Part shown: positions 1 through 9,667 of the stretch, in pieces
How the letters are laid out: each line of letters starts with the position of its first letter
Position numbering within the stretch: the first letter of the stretch is position 1
Assembly (NCBI GenBank): GCA_963784175.1
Contig: CAWAQJ010000019.1
Location: 62,001-126,000 of the forward strand
Reading direction: 5' to 3'
Length of the DNA: 64,000 nt
From: JAIBJN01 sp963784175
GTDB taxonomy: Bacteria; Actinomycetota; Thermoleophilia; Gaiellales; Gaiellaceae
The notes under the pieces: generated by a model
Database searches by the model: none
Seen by the model: the letters and a program-made list of their open reading frames with translations, nothing else
What the model was told of the DNA's origin: nothing
Translations under genes and position numbers: made by a program

Positions 1-98
1 ACGTCAGTCAGGCTAGCTCCCGCTTCCGACGATGCCGGCAACGCACTCCGAGCAGCGTCGTACACTGACCTCCCGCGAGGCGACCGAGGAGAGGCTAA

Positions 99-296
99 AT
101 GGACTGGTTTTGGTGGTTGGCCGGCGTGGTCGCAGTTGCGGCCTGGGTGGTCGCGCTCGTCGACATAGTGCGCCGCCGCGGCGCGCTGAAGCGCGGCCAG
201 CTCGCGGCCTGGGTGCTCATCGTGGTCATCCTTCCGCTCCTCGGGACGATCCTGTACTTCGCGATCGGCCGCCGCCCGGAGACCCGGACGACGTAA
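99..296 (+). CDS. Small membrane protein, phospholipase D nuclease N-terminal (PLDc_N)-like
   Basis: A 65-residue protein with two hydrophobic helices (about residues 3-22 and 35-56) joined by a short basic stretch (IVRRRGALKRGQ), ending in the pattern ILYFAIGRRPE. This two-helix layout, with a conserved tryptophan before helix 2 and a YFxIGR-like end, is typical of the PLDc_N/cardiolipin-synthase N-terminal family, which in actinobacteria often occurs as a stand-alone membrane protein. Its role is not established. A purine-rich site (GAGGAGAGG) lies 4 nt before the ATG. It stands alone and faces the CDF transporter gene tail to tail. Confidence 0.7.
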   Translation: MDWFWWLAGVVAVAAWVVALVDIVRRRGALKRGQLAAWVLIVVILPLLGTILYFAIGRRPETRTT

Positions 297-323
297 CCCC
301 ACGACTCGTCCCGCAGAGCCCTT

Positions 324-1679
324 CTAGGGCTCGGTGTGGACGATCACGTCCACGACCTCGGGGCGCTCGCGGCGGATGCGCTCCTCGATCTCGCTCGCGC
401 TCGCATGAGCGGCCGCGAGCGCCTGCTCCGGCTCCATCGCCAGCGTCAGGAACGCGACGAGGCCGCGCTCGGTCGAGACGAAGCGGAGCTCGCGCGGCTC
501 GGCGCCGGTGGCCTCGCGGACGATTCGACGAACGTCCGCGGACTCGACCTCGAGGTCTCCGTCCACGGGCGTCCCCACGGCGGCAGGCTCCGACAGCGGC
601 TCGAGATGGGTCTGCACGACGTCTACATCCGGGAGGTCGGCCCGGATCTCGCGCTCGACCTGCTCGGCGACGTCGTGTGCTTCGGCGAGCGTCATCGAGC
701 CCGGCAGCTTCAGGTGCAGGGACACCTCCCTGTGGTCCCCGACGTCGAGGACGGCGACGTTGTGCACCTCGCGGACGGTGGGGACGCGCAGCGCCGCCGC
801 GAGGGCGCGCTCCGTCACCTCGACTCCCGCGTCGGTGGGCTCGACGTGGACGACGACGTCCGCCCCGGGCACGGCGCGCTCGATCGCCTCCTCGACGGCG
901 TCCGCAGCCGCGTGGCCCTGGCCGACCGCGGCGCCCGGCGAGACGCCGATGACCACGTCGGCGAAATGGCGGCCCGCCGCCCGGCGCATGCGCAGGCGGC
1001 GGAGCGTGACGCTCGGGTCGAGCGTCTCGATGGCGCGCTGGGCGGCCTCGACCGCGTCGGCCGGAGCCCGGTCCATGAGGACGTCGACGTTCTGGCGGAT
1101 CAGCCTGCTCGCTGCACCGAGGACGAGCACGGCGACGAAGAGCGCCGCGATCGCGTCGCCCTCCGGGTAGCCGGCGCGGGCGGCCAGCAGCCCGAAGAGG
1201 ACGGCCGTCGAGCCCGCGAGGTCGCTGCCGAAGTGGAGCGCGCTCGCGCTGAAGGCCGGGCTCTGGAAACGGCGCGACGCGCGGAAGGAGATCGAGGTTC
1301 GACCGGCGTCGATGAAGATCACGAGGACGATGACGAGGAACGCCCACCAGGTCGCCTCGACCTCGGCCGTCCCGTCGACGAGCCGCCGAATGGCGACGTA
1401 GACGATCGCAAGCGAGGCGGCGACGAGGATCGAGGCCTCCGCGAGCGCAGAGAGATGCTCCGCCTTCCCGTGCCCGTACTGATGGGCCGGGTCGGCAGGG
1501 CGGATCGCAACCCCGACGGCGAAAAGCGTCAAGAGCGCGGCGACGAGATCCGTGCCCGAGTGGGCCGCCTCCGAGAGGAAGCCGAGGCTGCCGGTCGCCA
1601 GCCCGGTGACGAGCTTGACCCCGATCAGCACCAGCGCGGCGCCAACGGACATGAGGGCGATGCGCCGCTGCGGGCTCAT
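324..1679 (-). CDS. Cation diffusion facilitator transporter with extended three-part C-terminal region
   Basis: Proton-coupled divalent metal exporter of the cytoplasmic membrane (CDF family). The N-terminal ~200 residues hold six predicted helices. The two metal-site motifs are visible: HSGTD in helix 2 (His40, Asp44) and HFGSD in helix 5 (His149, Asp153), plus YGHGKAEHL between helices 2 and 3. Residues ~205-451 are unusually long and look like three successive ~80-residue alpha/beta modules of the CDF dimerisation type, where most family members have one. The ATG at 1679 is preferred over the GTG at 1685 because a TAGCCT hexamer sits exactly 6 nt before it. Metal specificity cannot be read. 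It is divergent from a zinc-ribbon mini-protein. Confidence 0.9.
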   Translation of the reverse strand: MSPQRRIALMSVGAALVLIGVKLVTGLATGSLGFLSEAAHSGTDLVAALLTLFAVGVAIRPADPAHQYGHGKAEHLSALAEASILVAASLAIVYVAIRRLVDGTAEVEATWWAFLVIVLVIFIDAGRTSISFRASRRFQSPAFSASALHFGSDLAGSTAVLFGLLAARAGYPEGDAIAALFVAVLVLGAASRLIRQNVDVLMDRAPADAVEAAQRAIETLDPSVTLRRLRMRRAAGRHFADVVIGVSPGAAVGQGHAAADAVEEAIERAVPGADVVVHVEPTDAGVEVTERALAAALRVPTVREVHNVAVLDVGDHREVSLHLKLPGSMTLAEAHDVAEQVEREIRADLPDVDVVQTHLEPLSEPAAVGTPVDGDLEVESADVRRIVREATGAEPRELRFVSTERGLVAFLTLAMEPEQALAAAHASASEIEERIRRERPEVVDVIVHTEP

Positions 1680-1685
1680 GGCCAC

Positions 1686-1695
1686 AGGCTAACCT
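1686..1695. promoter_or_regulatory. Back-to-back -10 elements for the CDF gene and zinc-ribbon gene
   Basis: On the minus strand TAGCCT (1691-1686) lies 6 nt before the ATG at 1679. On the plus strand TAACCT (1690-1695) lies 9 nt before the GTG at 1705. The two hexamers overlap by two bases, so the divergent promoters must compete or be co-regulated. Neither start has a Shine-Dalgarno site. Confidence 0.5.
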
Positions 1696-1704
1696 GGGTG
1701 CTGG

Positions 1705-1881
1705 GTGGATCCGGCAACCGGCGAGCATTTTGAAGTGAACTGTCCGCACTGCGGAAAGCACTTCGATGCCGAGTTGCTCGGAGGGACAGAACGGAACCTC
1801 GGGTTCAAGTGCCCGCACTGCCGGCTCTTCGTGGCCTTCAAGGCCGCCGACGAACAGGATCTGGTCGAGCCGAGCGAGTAG
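1705..1881 (+). CDS. Zinc-ribbon mini-protein with two CPHC knuckles
   Basis: A 58-residue open frame (GTG start, TAG stop) with the pattern CPHC-x(15-20)-CPHC: CPHCGKHFD near residue 13 and FKCPHCRLFV near residue 35, followed by an acidic tail. Two CxxC knuckles spaced like this form a zinc ribbon of the rubredoxin/MJ0042 type, used for nucleic-acid or protein binding. The start is uncertain: GTG 1705 fits a TAACCT promoter, but GTG 1735 would still keep both knuckles. It is divergent from a CDF metal exporter and upstream of a small helical protein, which hints at metal-linked biology but does not prove it. Confidence 0.65.
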   Translation: MDPATGEHFEVNCPHCGKHFDAELLGGTERNLGFKCPHCRLFVAFKAADEQDLVEPSE

Positions 1882-1923
1882 CGCGGTCACCACAGCGGCT
1901 CGATCCTGTGGGAACATCTGTTC

Positions 1924-2283
1924 GTGTCCGACAAAGGCTCCGCATACGCCCAGCTCCGCCGCGCACTCGACTCGAGGAACCCGACGGTGGCGCTCGCCGC
2001 CGCGACGGAGCTCGACTTCGTCAGCCTTCCCGACGCGCTCGAGCTCGTCCTGCTCCTGGTCGACGACCCCCGGCGGTTCCGTCGCGCAGCGCTGCGATGG
2101 CACGCGCGCTACTGCGACGAGGTCCGTGACGTCGGGTTCGAGGAGGCGCACGCCGTGCTCGCCTGCCTGGCCGGCCTCGACGGGCGGCGTCCGAAGGTCG
2201 CGGCGGCCGCGCTCGCGACGCTCGTCCACCGGCGTGGGCTCGAGCGGGCGAGCGAGGCGCTCATGCGCTGGGCGAATTCTTAA
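1924..2283 (+). CDS. Small helical protein of unknown function
   Basis: A 119-residue protein starting with GTG. It is rich in Ala, Leu and Arg and reads as five or six amphipathic helices (for example PDALELVLLLVDDPRRF and RPKVAAAALATLVHR), resembling a short HEAT/ARM-like helical repeat. No catalytic motif, signal peptide or membrane segment is visible. It lies 42 nt after the zinc-ribbon gene and 45 nt before the membrane glycosyltransferase on the same strand, so co-transcription is possible. I do not recognise a characterised family. Confidence 0.6.
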   Translation: MSDKGSAYAQLRRALDSRNPTVALAAATELDFVSLPDALELVLLLVDDPRRFRRAALRWHARYCDEVRDVGFEEAHAVLACLAGLDGRRPKVAAAALATLVHRRGLERASEALMRWANS

Positions 2284-2328
2284 GCGCCTTCTTCTAATAC
2301 TCGCGGCAGGGCGGCCGATAGAGAAAAC

Positions 2329-4412
2329 GTGTCCGTCGCCGCACGCACCGCCGAACGGGTGCTGGCACGCCGCGCAGCACTCGCGCGCGTCCAGCCCCGC
2401 ACCGCATCCATCCTGGCCGGCCTCGTCGCCGGCAGCTTCCTGCTGCGCGCCGTGCTCGGCTGGTTGCGCGCGACCCCTACCTTCTTCGCTGACGAGTACA
2501 TCTACGCCGAGCTCGCCCGCTCCATCTCGGAGACAGGGCGCCCGCTGATCCGCGGCGTCTCGGCCAGCTTCCCGGCCCTCCTCCAGCCGCTCCTCACGGC
2601 GCCCGCCTGGCTCGTCCAGGACGTCGAGACCTCCTTCCGGCTGGTGCAGACGATCGGGGCGCTCGCGATGTCGCTTGCCGTCGTGCCCGTATTCCTGCTC
2701 GCCCGCCGGCTCGGGATCGGCACCCACCTCGCGCTCGTCCTCGCGGGCCTCGCCGTGCTCGTACCGGACATGGTCTATGCGGGCTGGATCGTCGCCGAGC
2801 CGTTCGCGTACCCGCTCGTCCTGAGCGCGGTCGCGGTCGGAACGGTCGCGCTCGCGCGCCCGCGCCCACGGCTGCAGCTTGCCTTCCTCGCGCTCGCCGG
2901 GCTCGCGACCTTCGCACGCGTCCAGTTCGCGGTGCTGCCCGTCTGCTTCCTCGCCGCCGCCGTGCTGATCGGCCTGCACGAGCGGCGCTTGCGCGGCGTG
3001 CTCAGGGAGCAGCGGCTCGTCCTCGCGCTCCTCCTCGCCCCCGCGCTCGTGCTCTTCGCGATCGGCCCCGGCCGCGCGCTCGGCTTCTACGAGGGCGTGC
3101 TCGACATCGACTTCCTCTCGCTCGAGTTCACCAAGTGGGTAGGCCTCGACGCGATGTTCCTGGCCTACGCCTCCGGGGTCGTCCTCGCGCCGGGCGCCCT
3201 CATCGGCCTCTGGCTCGCGCTGCGCCACCCTCGCTCGCGCGAGGAGCTCGCCTTCGGCGCGCTCGCGGTGACGCTGATCGTTGTCCTCCTGCTCGAAGCG
3301 GCCGCCTACGGGCTCGAGGGCCGCCTCCAGGAGCGCTACTTCTTCTACGCCGTGCCGCTGGTCGGAATCGCCTTCGTCCTCTACGCGTCCCGCGGCTGGC
3401 CTCACCGGCTCGCACTCGGCGCCCTCTCGGCAGGGCTCGTTGTCCTCGCCGTGCGCGTTCCGCTCTCCGGCTACTCGCAGGCCGACTTCAAGACCGGCTC
3501 GCCCGTCCTCTTCGCGACCTCGCGGCTGGAGCAGGCATTCGGCGACGTCTCACTCGCGTCGCTCGTGATTGCCTTGGCCGTCACTGTCCTTGCCGCCGCC
3601 GTCGTGCTGCTCGCGCGGCGCCCAAGTGTCGGGACACCGGCCGCGCTCGGCCTCGCGCTCGCCGTCTGTGCAGTCACCTACGGGGCCGCGGTCTCGTTCA
3701 ACCTGGAGAGCGCCGACCGCGCGGGGGCGAGCGTGCTCGGCCCACAGCCGTCGTTCGTCGACGCGTCGGGTGTCGAGGACGTGGCGATGCTCCAGACCCG
3801 GTCGAGCCAGCGCGGCCTCGCGTCCGAGTACCTCTTCTGGAACCGCTCGGTGGACGACGTCTACCTCCTCCCCTACGCCGAGCCTCCGGATGCGTTCACC
3901 GTCACCAAGCTCACCATCGCCGACGACGGCACCCTCCTCGCGAACGGCGAGCCGGTCACCCGCCCGCTCCTCGCCGATGGCTACAGCGACACGGTCCGCT
4001 TCCGCGACTCCGAGGAGATCGCCGGTTCACCCGTCTACAACCTCCTCCGCTCGACGGGCCCTCAGCAGCTGGCGCTCTACGCGCCGGGCCGTTACGAGGA
4101 TGGGTGGCTGGGCCTCCTCGGCTCGATCAACCTCTGGCCGGAGACCACCTCCGAGGCCCTCGCCGGCACGCTCAGCTTCGAGGTCAGCGCACCGGAGGGA
4201 TCAGCGGGGAGCGTCACCTTCCGGCCGCAGGACGGCCCGCCCGAGGAGATCGTCGCCGCACCCGGCGGCACCCGCGACGTCTCGTTCGCCGTCTGCGCGG
4301 ACGGCCCCTGGGAGGTCGCGTTCGAGGCGCCCTCGACCGGCTCGGTCGGCGGCCGCTACGTCAGCGTGACGGCTTCCGAGCCGACGTACCGTCCGGATCC
4401 CTCCGCCTGTAG

Positions 4413-4416
<4 letters not shown>
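2329..4416 (+). CDS. Multi-pass membrane protein, GT-C (GT39/ArnT-like) glycosyltransferase
   Basis: A 695-residue protein with roughly ten to twelve transmembrane helices in residues 20-460 and an extracytoplasmic beta-rich C-terminal domain (~470-695). The first large loop carries FFADEYIYAELARSI, which matches the acidic (D/E) loop-1 motif of polyprenyl-phosphate-dependent GT-C enzymes of the GT39/ArnT class. Such enzymes move a sugar from a lipid carrier to an acceptor on the outer face of the membrane; donor and acceptor are unknown here. The start is a GTG at 2329. The stop codon overlaps that of the convergent sigma factor gene by 4 nt, so no terminator separates the two transcripts. 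Confidence 0.7.
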
Positions 4417-5507
<1,091 letters not shown>

Positions 5508-5645
5508 TGACCCGCCTTTCTCGTTACCCGTGCAACGTGGTCGAACGGAACCGAAAAGAGCCGGCGAGATCTCCTCGTCCCCCGGCTCACAGCCGCACCC
5601 GGCCGCGGATTCTACAACGCTTGTGGAAAAGTTGGGTATGAATTT

Positions 5646-6500
5646 TCAGACGGTCGCCGAGATCGTGCCAACTGTCTCGCCCCGGCTGTTGCGCACCGGC
5701 CGCTCCGCAAGCTCGGCGATGCCCAGGACCAGGCCCGCCGACGCGTAGGCAGCCCGGTTCGCACCGTCGTCCACCTTGAGGGCCACGCCCGTGCCGTCCG
5801 GCAGGCCCACGCAGAGCACGCCCTCCGCGCCGCGCTTGGCGACCGATCCGGGCAGCGCCCGCATGACGAGCGTGTCGACCGCGCCGGGGCCGCCGATCAG
5901 CTGTGGGTACGCGGTCATCGCGCGCACGACGGTGTCGGCGCCCGCCGGCTCCCCCTGAACGAGGCCGGCGAAGACGCGGGCCATCTCGACGAGCGAGAGC
6001 GCGAACGTCGGTACGCCGCAGCCGTCGACCGCTGACTCGAGCTCCCGGCCAACGGCCCCGGCGACGAGCGCCCGGACACCTTGCTGCACCGGGTGGTCCG
6101 GCAGGCGATAGCCCTCCGTCGGCCAGCCGCGCTGCCGCGCGAGGAACAGGAAGCCGGCGTGCTTGCCCGAGCAGTTGTGGCGCAGCTTGGAGCCGTGCTC
6201 GGCCCCGCACTCCAGATCGTCGGTCGTGGCGCCGGCACGCTCGAGGAGCGCGCGGACGGCGACGAGCTGCTCGGGGAGCGCCTCGTGCGAGGCGCACGCG
6301 ATCGCGAGCTCGTCCTCGGGCAGGCCGTAGGGAACGAGCGGAAGTGCCTGGAGCGGCTTCGCCGCCGAGCGGACGAAGCTGACGACCTCGGGGTCGCCCC
6401 AGGACTCGGCGACCTCGCCGTCGCGCACGACAACCGCGTGCACCAGATGGCGCGACTCCACGAGATCGCCCCGCGTCACGGATACATTGATCGCGTCCAC
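5646..6500 (-). CDS. Asparaginase II family protein
   Basis: A 284-residue enzyme of the Rhizobium-type L-asparaginase II family (asparagine to aspartate and ammonia; a Ser-Lys hydrolase unrelated to E. coli AnsA/AnsB). Visible family features are ESRHLVHAVVVRDG near the N-terminus, the S-x-x-K segment FVRSAAKPLQALPLV (~residues 46-60), the CGAEHG and HNCSGKHAGFL segments with conserved cysteines, and VDGCGVPTFALSL (~160). No signal peptide is seen, so it should be cytoplasmic. The start is a GTG at 6500 without a clear Shine-Dalgarno; a second in-frame GTG at 6479 would shorten it by seven residues. It is divergent from the mutM-like gene, with only 11 nt between starts. Confidence 0.85.
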   Translation of the reverse strand: MDAINVSVTRGDLVESRHLVHAVVVRDGEVAESWGDPEVVSFVRSAAKPLQALPLVPYGLPEDELAIACASHEALPEQLVAVRALLERAGATTDDLECGAEHGSKLRHNCSGKHAGFLFLARQRGWPTEGYRLPDHPVQQGVRALVAGAVGRELESAVDGCGVPTFALSLVEMARVFAGLVQGEPAGADTVVRAMTAYPQLIGGPGAVDTLVMRALPGSVAKRGAEGVLCVGLPDGTGVALKVDDGANRAAYASAGLVLGIAELAERPVRNSRGETVGTISATV

Positions 6501-6514
6501 GAGGAGGAACTATT
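6501..6514 (+). promoter_or_regulatory. Strong Shine-Dalgarno followed by a rare ATT start codon
   Basis: GAGGAGG at 6501-6507, spacer AACT, then ATT at 6512. The ribosome-binding site and the catalytic Pro-Glu that must follow the initiator Met agree on this codon. It also lies immediately upstream of the divergent asparaginase start at 6500. Confidence 0.7.
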
Positions 6515-7339
6515 CCCGAGTTTCCCGAGGTAGAGGCGGCACGGCGCACGCTGGACGACCCGCTGGCACGCTCGCCGGTGGCCAAGGCGGGGCCTGCCCA
6601 CGTGGCGACGCTGAAGACGTTCGACCCGCCGCTCTCGGCGCTCGAGGGCCGGCGGTTTGCAGGCGCGCGCCGGCGCGGGAAGCACCTCCTCTTCCCCACC
6701 GACGACGGCGAGCTCGTGCTCCACGTGCACCTGATGAGCGCCGGACGGGTCCGCTTCCTCGAACCGGGCGCCAAGGGACCGAAGACGCCGGCGTTCCGCC
6801 TGCGGCTCGAGGACGGCGGCGAGCTCATCCTCACCGAGGGCGGCCCGAAGAAGCGGGCGAAGGTCGGGGTCTTCCGGCCGGAGGACATCGAGGCTGAGCT
6901 GGAGCACCTTGGGCCCGAGGCGGAGACCATCCAGGCGGACGAGCTCGGCGAGATCGCGCGCCGCGAGGGCCGACGGCTCCATCCCTTCCTCCGCGACCAG
7001 CGGGCGCTCGCCGGGATCGGCCGTGCCTGGTCGAACGAGATCCTCAACCGGGCGAAGCTCTCGCCGTACGCGCTGACGACCGACCTCTCCGACGAGGAGG
7101 TCGAGCGCCTGGCCGCGACGATCCGCGAGCTGATGGCCTACGGCCTCGAGCTCCGCCTGGCCGGCGCGGGCGACGCGAAGGCCTACAAGGTGCACAAGCG
7201 CCTCGGCGAGCCGTGCCCGAACTGCGGCACGCCGATCGCACGGGTCGACTTCGAGGAGCACACGATCTTCTACTGCCCGGAGTGCCAGACCGGGGGCCGC
7301 GTCCTCAAGGACCGGCGGCTCTCGAAGCTGCTCAGGTAG
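6512..7339 (+). CDS. mutM: Formamidopyrimidine-DNA glycosylase / Nei family, probable ATT start
   Basis: Base-excision repair enzyme that removes oxidised purines or pyrimidines and nicks at the abasic site. Read from ATT 6512 the protein begins (M)PEFPEVEA, the family signature in which Pro2 is the Schiff-base nucleophile and Glu3 the general acid. No ATG, GTG or TTG preserves this; the next GTG (6578) would delete the active site. A perfect GAGGAGG (6501-6507) sits 4 nt before the ATT. Other features are the beta-hairpin Lys in RRGKHLLF, the H2TH-like segment NEILNRAKLSPYA and a C-terminal zinc finger (CPNC-x16-CPEC). At 275 residues it has normal length. Fpg and Nei cannot be separated by eye. 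Confidence 0.88.
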   Translation: MPEFPEVEAARRTLDDPLARSPVAKAGPAHVATLKTFDPPLSALEGRRFAGARRRGKHLLFPTDDGELVLHVHLMSAGRVRFLEPGAKGPKTPAFRLRLEDGGELILTEGGPKKRAKVGVFRPEDIEAELEHLGPEAETIQADELGEIARREGRRLHPFLRDQRALAGIGRAWSNEILNRAKLSPYALTTDLSDEEVERLAATIRELMAYGLELRLAGAGDAKAYKVHKRLGEPCPNCGTPIARVDFEEHTIFYCPECQTGGRVLKDRRLSKLLR

Positions 7340-7357
7340 ACGGGCGCGGCCGCCGGG

Positions 7358-9544
7358 TCAGCGGTACGCGTCCCACATCTGGTCGCCGAATGTGCTGCGG
7401 CGCGCGCCCGTGCCCTCGCCGTCGACGGTGTCCCCGTGGTACTGCGGCACGCGGCCGGCGCCGCGGATGCAGCCGCCCGTGGCATTCGGGCCGTAGTTGA
7501 CGCCGTACGTGCCCTGTTTGGTCGCGCAGTTGTCCGGGATCGTGAGCGCGCCGGCGGCGACCACGCGGTCGGCGTAGTCCGTGATCACGGTCTCGTGCTG
7601 GTCGGGCCAGTAGGCCGCCGTCTGGGGGATCAGCCGGAGCACGAGGGCCATGTACTTCGTGGGCAGCATCGTCGAGCGCTGGTACGAGCTCCCCGGCCGG
7701 GCGCCGCCGTCGACGAGCCCGTACGGGTCGCGCGTGTTGCAGTTCGAGCACGCGTCGAGATCCTCCCAGTACGACTCCTCCCACGACTCGAAGTCGCCGT
7801 TGTGCCACATCTGGCCCCAGAGCGCCTTGCCGTTCACGCCCCGGTAGAGGCTGTACGTCTCCCAGAAGTCGCGCTCGGGAGCCGAGGCGATGTCGGCGGC
7901 CATCTGCGAGTTCCGCAGGAACGTCGCGGAGAGGACCTCGACGAACAGCTTGCCGGCGGAGTTGCCGCCGCCGCCGCGCGTGAGGTTGAGGCCGCCGCGC
8001 GTCCCCGCCCAGAGGTCGATCCCGTTCTGGACGAAGCCGATCAGCACCGGCAGCTTGGCCGCCTGGTCGGCGGCCGCCGAGCACGGCGGGCCGGCGCACG
8101 CGTTGTCGAGCATGAGCCAGAAGGCGACCTCGGAATCGGCCCTGAGGACGTTCGCACCCCAGGCGTTGCCCTCGTGGAAGGCGTCCACCGGCTCCAGCTC
8201 GCCGCCGGCGGCGACCGAGCTCGGGCTGTTGTCGAGCCGGAAGTACGCCGTGCGGACGAGCGCCTCGACACGGCTGAGCTTCGCCGGGACCGCAGCCGAG
8301 CTCAGTCGCTTGAGCAGGCTGAGGTCGAGGCTGGTCGTCGAGAGGAGCGGCTTGTACGAGCCCCAGTAGGGCGGGCGGAACGTCGTCTCCGGGCTGGCGG
8401 GAGCAGAGGCGAGCACGGTGAGGACGGCCGCGAAGCGACCGCAGCGCCGATCCGGGCACGGACCGCCCGGGTTGTTCGAGACGTACTTGACGATCGACTG
8501 CCCCGGCGCCGCCGTGTAGGGGAAGGACACGGACGTGCTCTGGACGCCCTCGAGGCGGCCGTCCCAGCGCTGGGCGTTCCCCGACGTCACCGCCGGATTC
8601 ACGTCGACGCCGTTGCGCAGGCTCGACCCCGAGCCGACGATTGCCGGCGTGATCTGCCGGATGACGGCGGGACCGACGACGTACCAGTCGCCGTTGGCGA
8701 AGCGGCCACAGGCATACGAGCTCGATCCGAGGTCGAAGACGATCTGCGCGCCCGAGCCCGACGTGTACCTGATGTCGGTGCCGGTGCACCTGCCGGCGGT
8801 CGGCGGAGGTGGCGGGGGCGGCGGCGGAGGTGGCGGAGGTGGAGGCGGAGGGGGCGGCGCCGTGCCGACGACCCCGGTGGCCGCCGAGGTCGCCTCGGCG
8901 GAGCCAACGGCGTTGGTCGCGGTCACGCGCGCGCGGAGGCGCCAGCCGTCGTCCGCGGCCGAGACGGGGTACGTGGAGGACGAGGCCCCGAGAATGGGCG
9001 TGCAGGGCCAGCCCGTGGAGTCGCAGCGGAGCCACGCGTAGGCGTAGGTCATGGGCGCGGCCCCTCCCCACGTCCCGTCGGACGTGCTGAGTACGCCGCC
9101 GACGGCGGCGCTCCCGGACAGGCCAGGAGCGTAGACGGAGACGGGCGGCCCATCGTCGGGCACGGGTGGGCACGGGCGCGTCCGGGCGCTGATCGTGGCC
9201 GACCGGGAGACCCGGCCCGCGCGGTTGATCGCGCGGACGCCAAAGCGGAACGAGTGCCCACAGCGGAGGTCGCGGAACGTGTAGACCCGGGTGCGGACGA
9301 CGGCCGCGCGGCGGAAGTTCTTCGAGACGGCGAAGCGTCGTGCCGTTCGCTTCCACGCAAGGACGACCGTGTCGGGCGAGGCGGAGACGACACGGAGGGG
9401 CGACGGCTTGGCCGGACGGGGCAAGGCAGCCGACGCGGGGCCGGCGATTGCGAGCGCGGCGGCGCAGGCAACAAATATGGCGGCGACTGCGGCCCCCCGA
9501 TGCGAACACACGCACGGGCGAGCGGACAGAGTGCGGCGGCTCAT
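7358..9544 (-). CDS. Large secreted protein: FN3, Ig-like domain, poly-Pro linker, helical C-terminal domain
   Basis: A 728-residue exported protein. Residues 1-40 are a signal peptide (hydrophobic core then PASAA). Residues ~45-125 form a fibronectin type III domain (PSPLRVVSASPDTVVLAW; FRFGVRAINRAGRVS). Residues ~135-230 form an Ig-like module of a kind frequent in Thermoleophilia (GTWGGAAPMTYAYAWLRCD; WRLRARVTATNAVGSA). About 20 consecutive prolines follow (~235-255) and then a ~470-residue C-terminal domain. That domain has many Trp/Tyr, paired Cys and helical segments reminiscent of (alpha/alpha) toroid polysaccharide-active enzymes, but I cannot assign a family or catalytic residues. 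A role on extracellular polymers is a guess. Confidence 0.75.
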   Translation of the reverse strand: MSRRTLSARPCVCSHRGAAVAAIFVACAAALAIAGPASAALPRPAKPSPLRVVSASPDTVVLAWKRTARRFAVSKNFRRAAVVRTRVYTFRDLRCGHSFRFGVRAINRAGRVSRSATISARTRPCPPVPDDGPPVSVYAPGLSGSAAVGGVLSTSDGTWGGAAPMTYAYAWLRCDSTGWPCTPILGASSSTYPVSAADDGWRLRARVTATNAVGSAEATSAATGVVGTAPPPPPPPPPPPPPPPPPPPTAGRCTGTDIRYTSGSGAQIVFDLGSSSYACGRFANGDWYVVGPAVIRQITPAIVGSGSSLRNGVDVNPAVTSGNAQRWDGRLEGVQSTSVSFPYTAAPGQSIVKYVSNNPGGPCPDRRCGRFAAVLTVLASAPASPETTFRPPYWGSYKPLLSTTSLDLSLLKRLSSAAVPAKLSRVEALVRTAYFRLDNSPSSVAAGGELEPVDAFHEGNAWGANVLRADSEVAFWLMLDNACAGPPCSAAADQAAKLPVLIGFVQNGIDLWAGTRGGLNLTRGGGGNSAGKLFVEVLSATFLRNSQMAADIASAPERDFWETYSLYRGVNGKALWGQMWHNGDFESWEESYWEDLDACSNCNTRDPYGLVDGGARPGSSYQRSTMLPTKYMALVLRLIPQTAAYWPDQHETVITDYADRVVAAGALTIPDNCATKQGTYGVNYGPNATGGCIRGAGRVPQYHGDTVDGEGTGARRSTFGDQMWDAYR
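8800..8860. repeat. GGC/GGT low-complexity tract encoding the poly-Pro linker
   Basis: Runs of GGCGGAGGT-like units on the plus strand encode about 20 prolines on the minus strand. It is a coding low-complexity tract, likely to vary in length between strains and prone to assembly or polymerase slippage. Confidence 0.8.
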
Positions 9545-9667
9545 GCACCGGTCAGATCGGCCGGCGGCGGCGGCGCCTGGGGCCGCAAAAGAGGGATCAA
9601 GCGCCGGTTCACCCGAAAGGGTGGCCCGGCCGAACGCGGGGGTCAGGAGACGGTTACGAGGATTCCG

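Noticed and set aside
226..3405. Very long open frames antisense to or across the CDF, small and glycosyltransferase genes.
   Set aside because: They are a by-product of GC-rich third positions; their translations are Arg/Ala/Pro-rich, have no domain pattern and cover two or more well-supported genes.
8800..8860. The GGC/GGT tract as a mobile or regulatory repeat.
   Set aside because: It is in frame and encodes a proline linker, so it is explained as coding low complexity.
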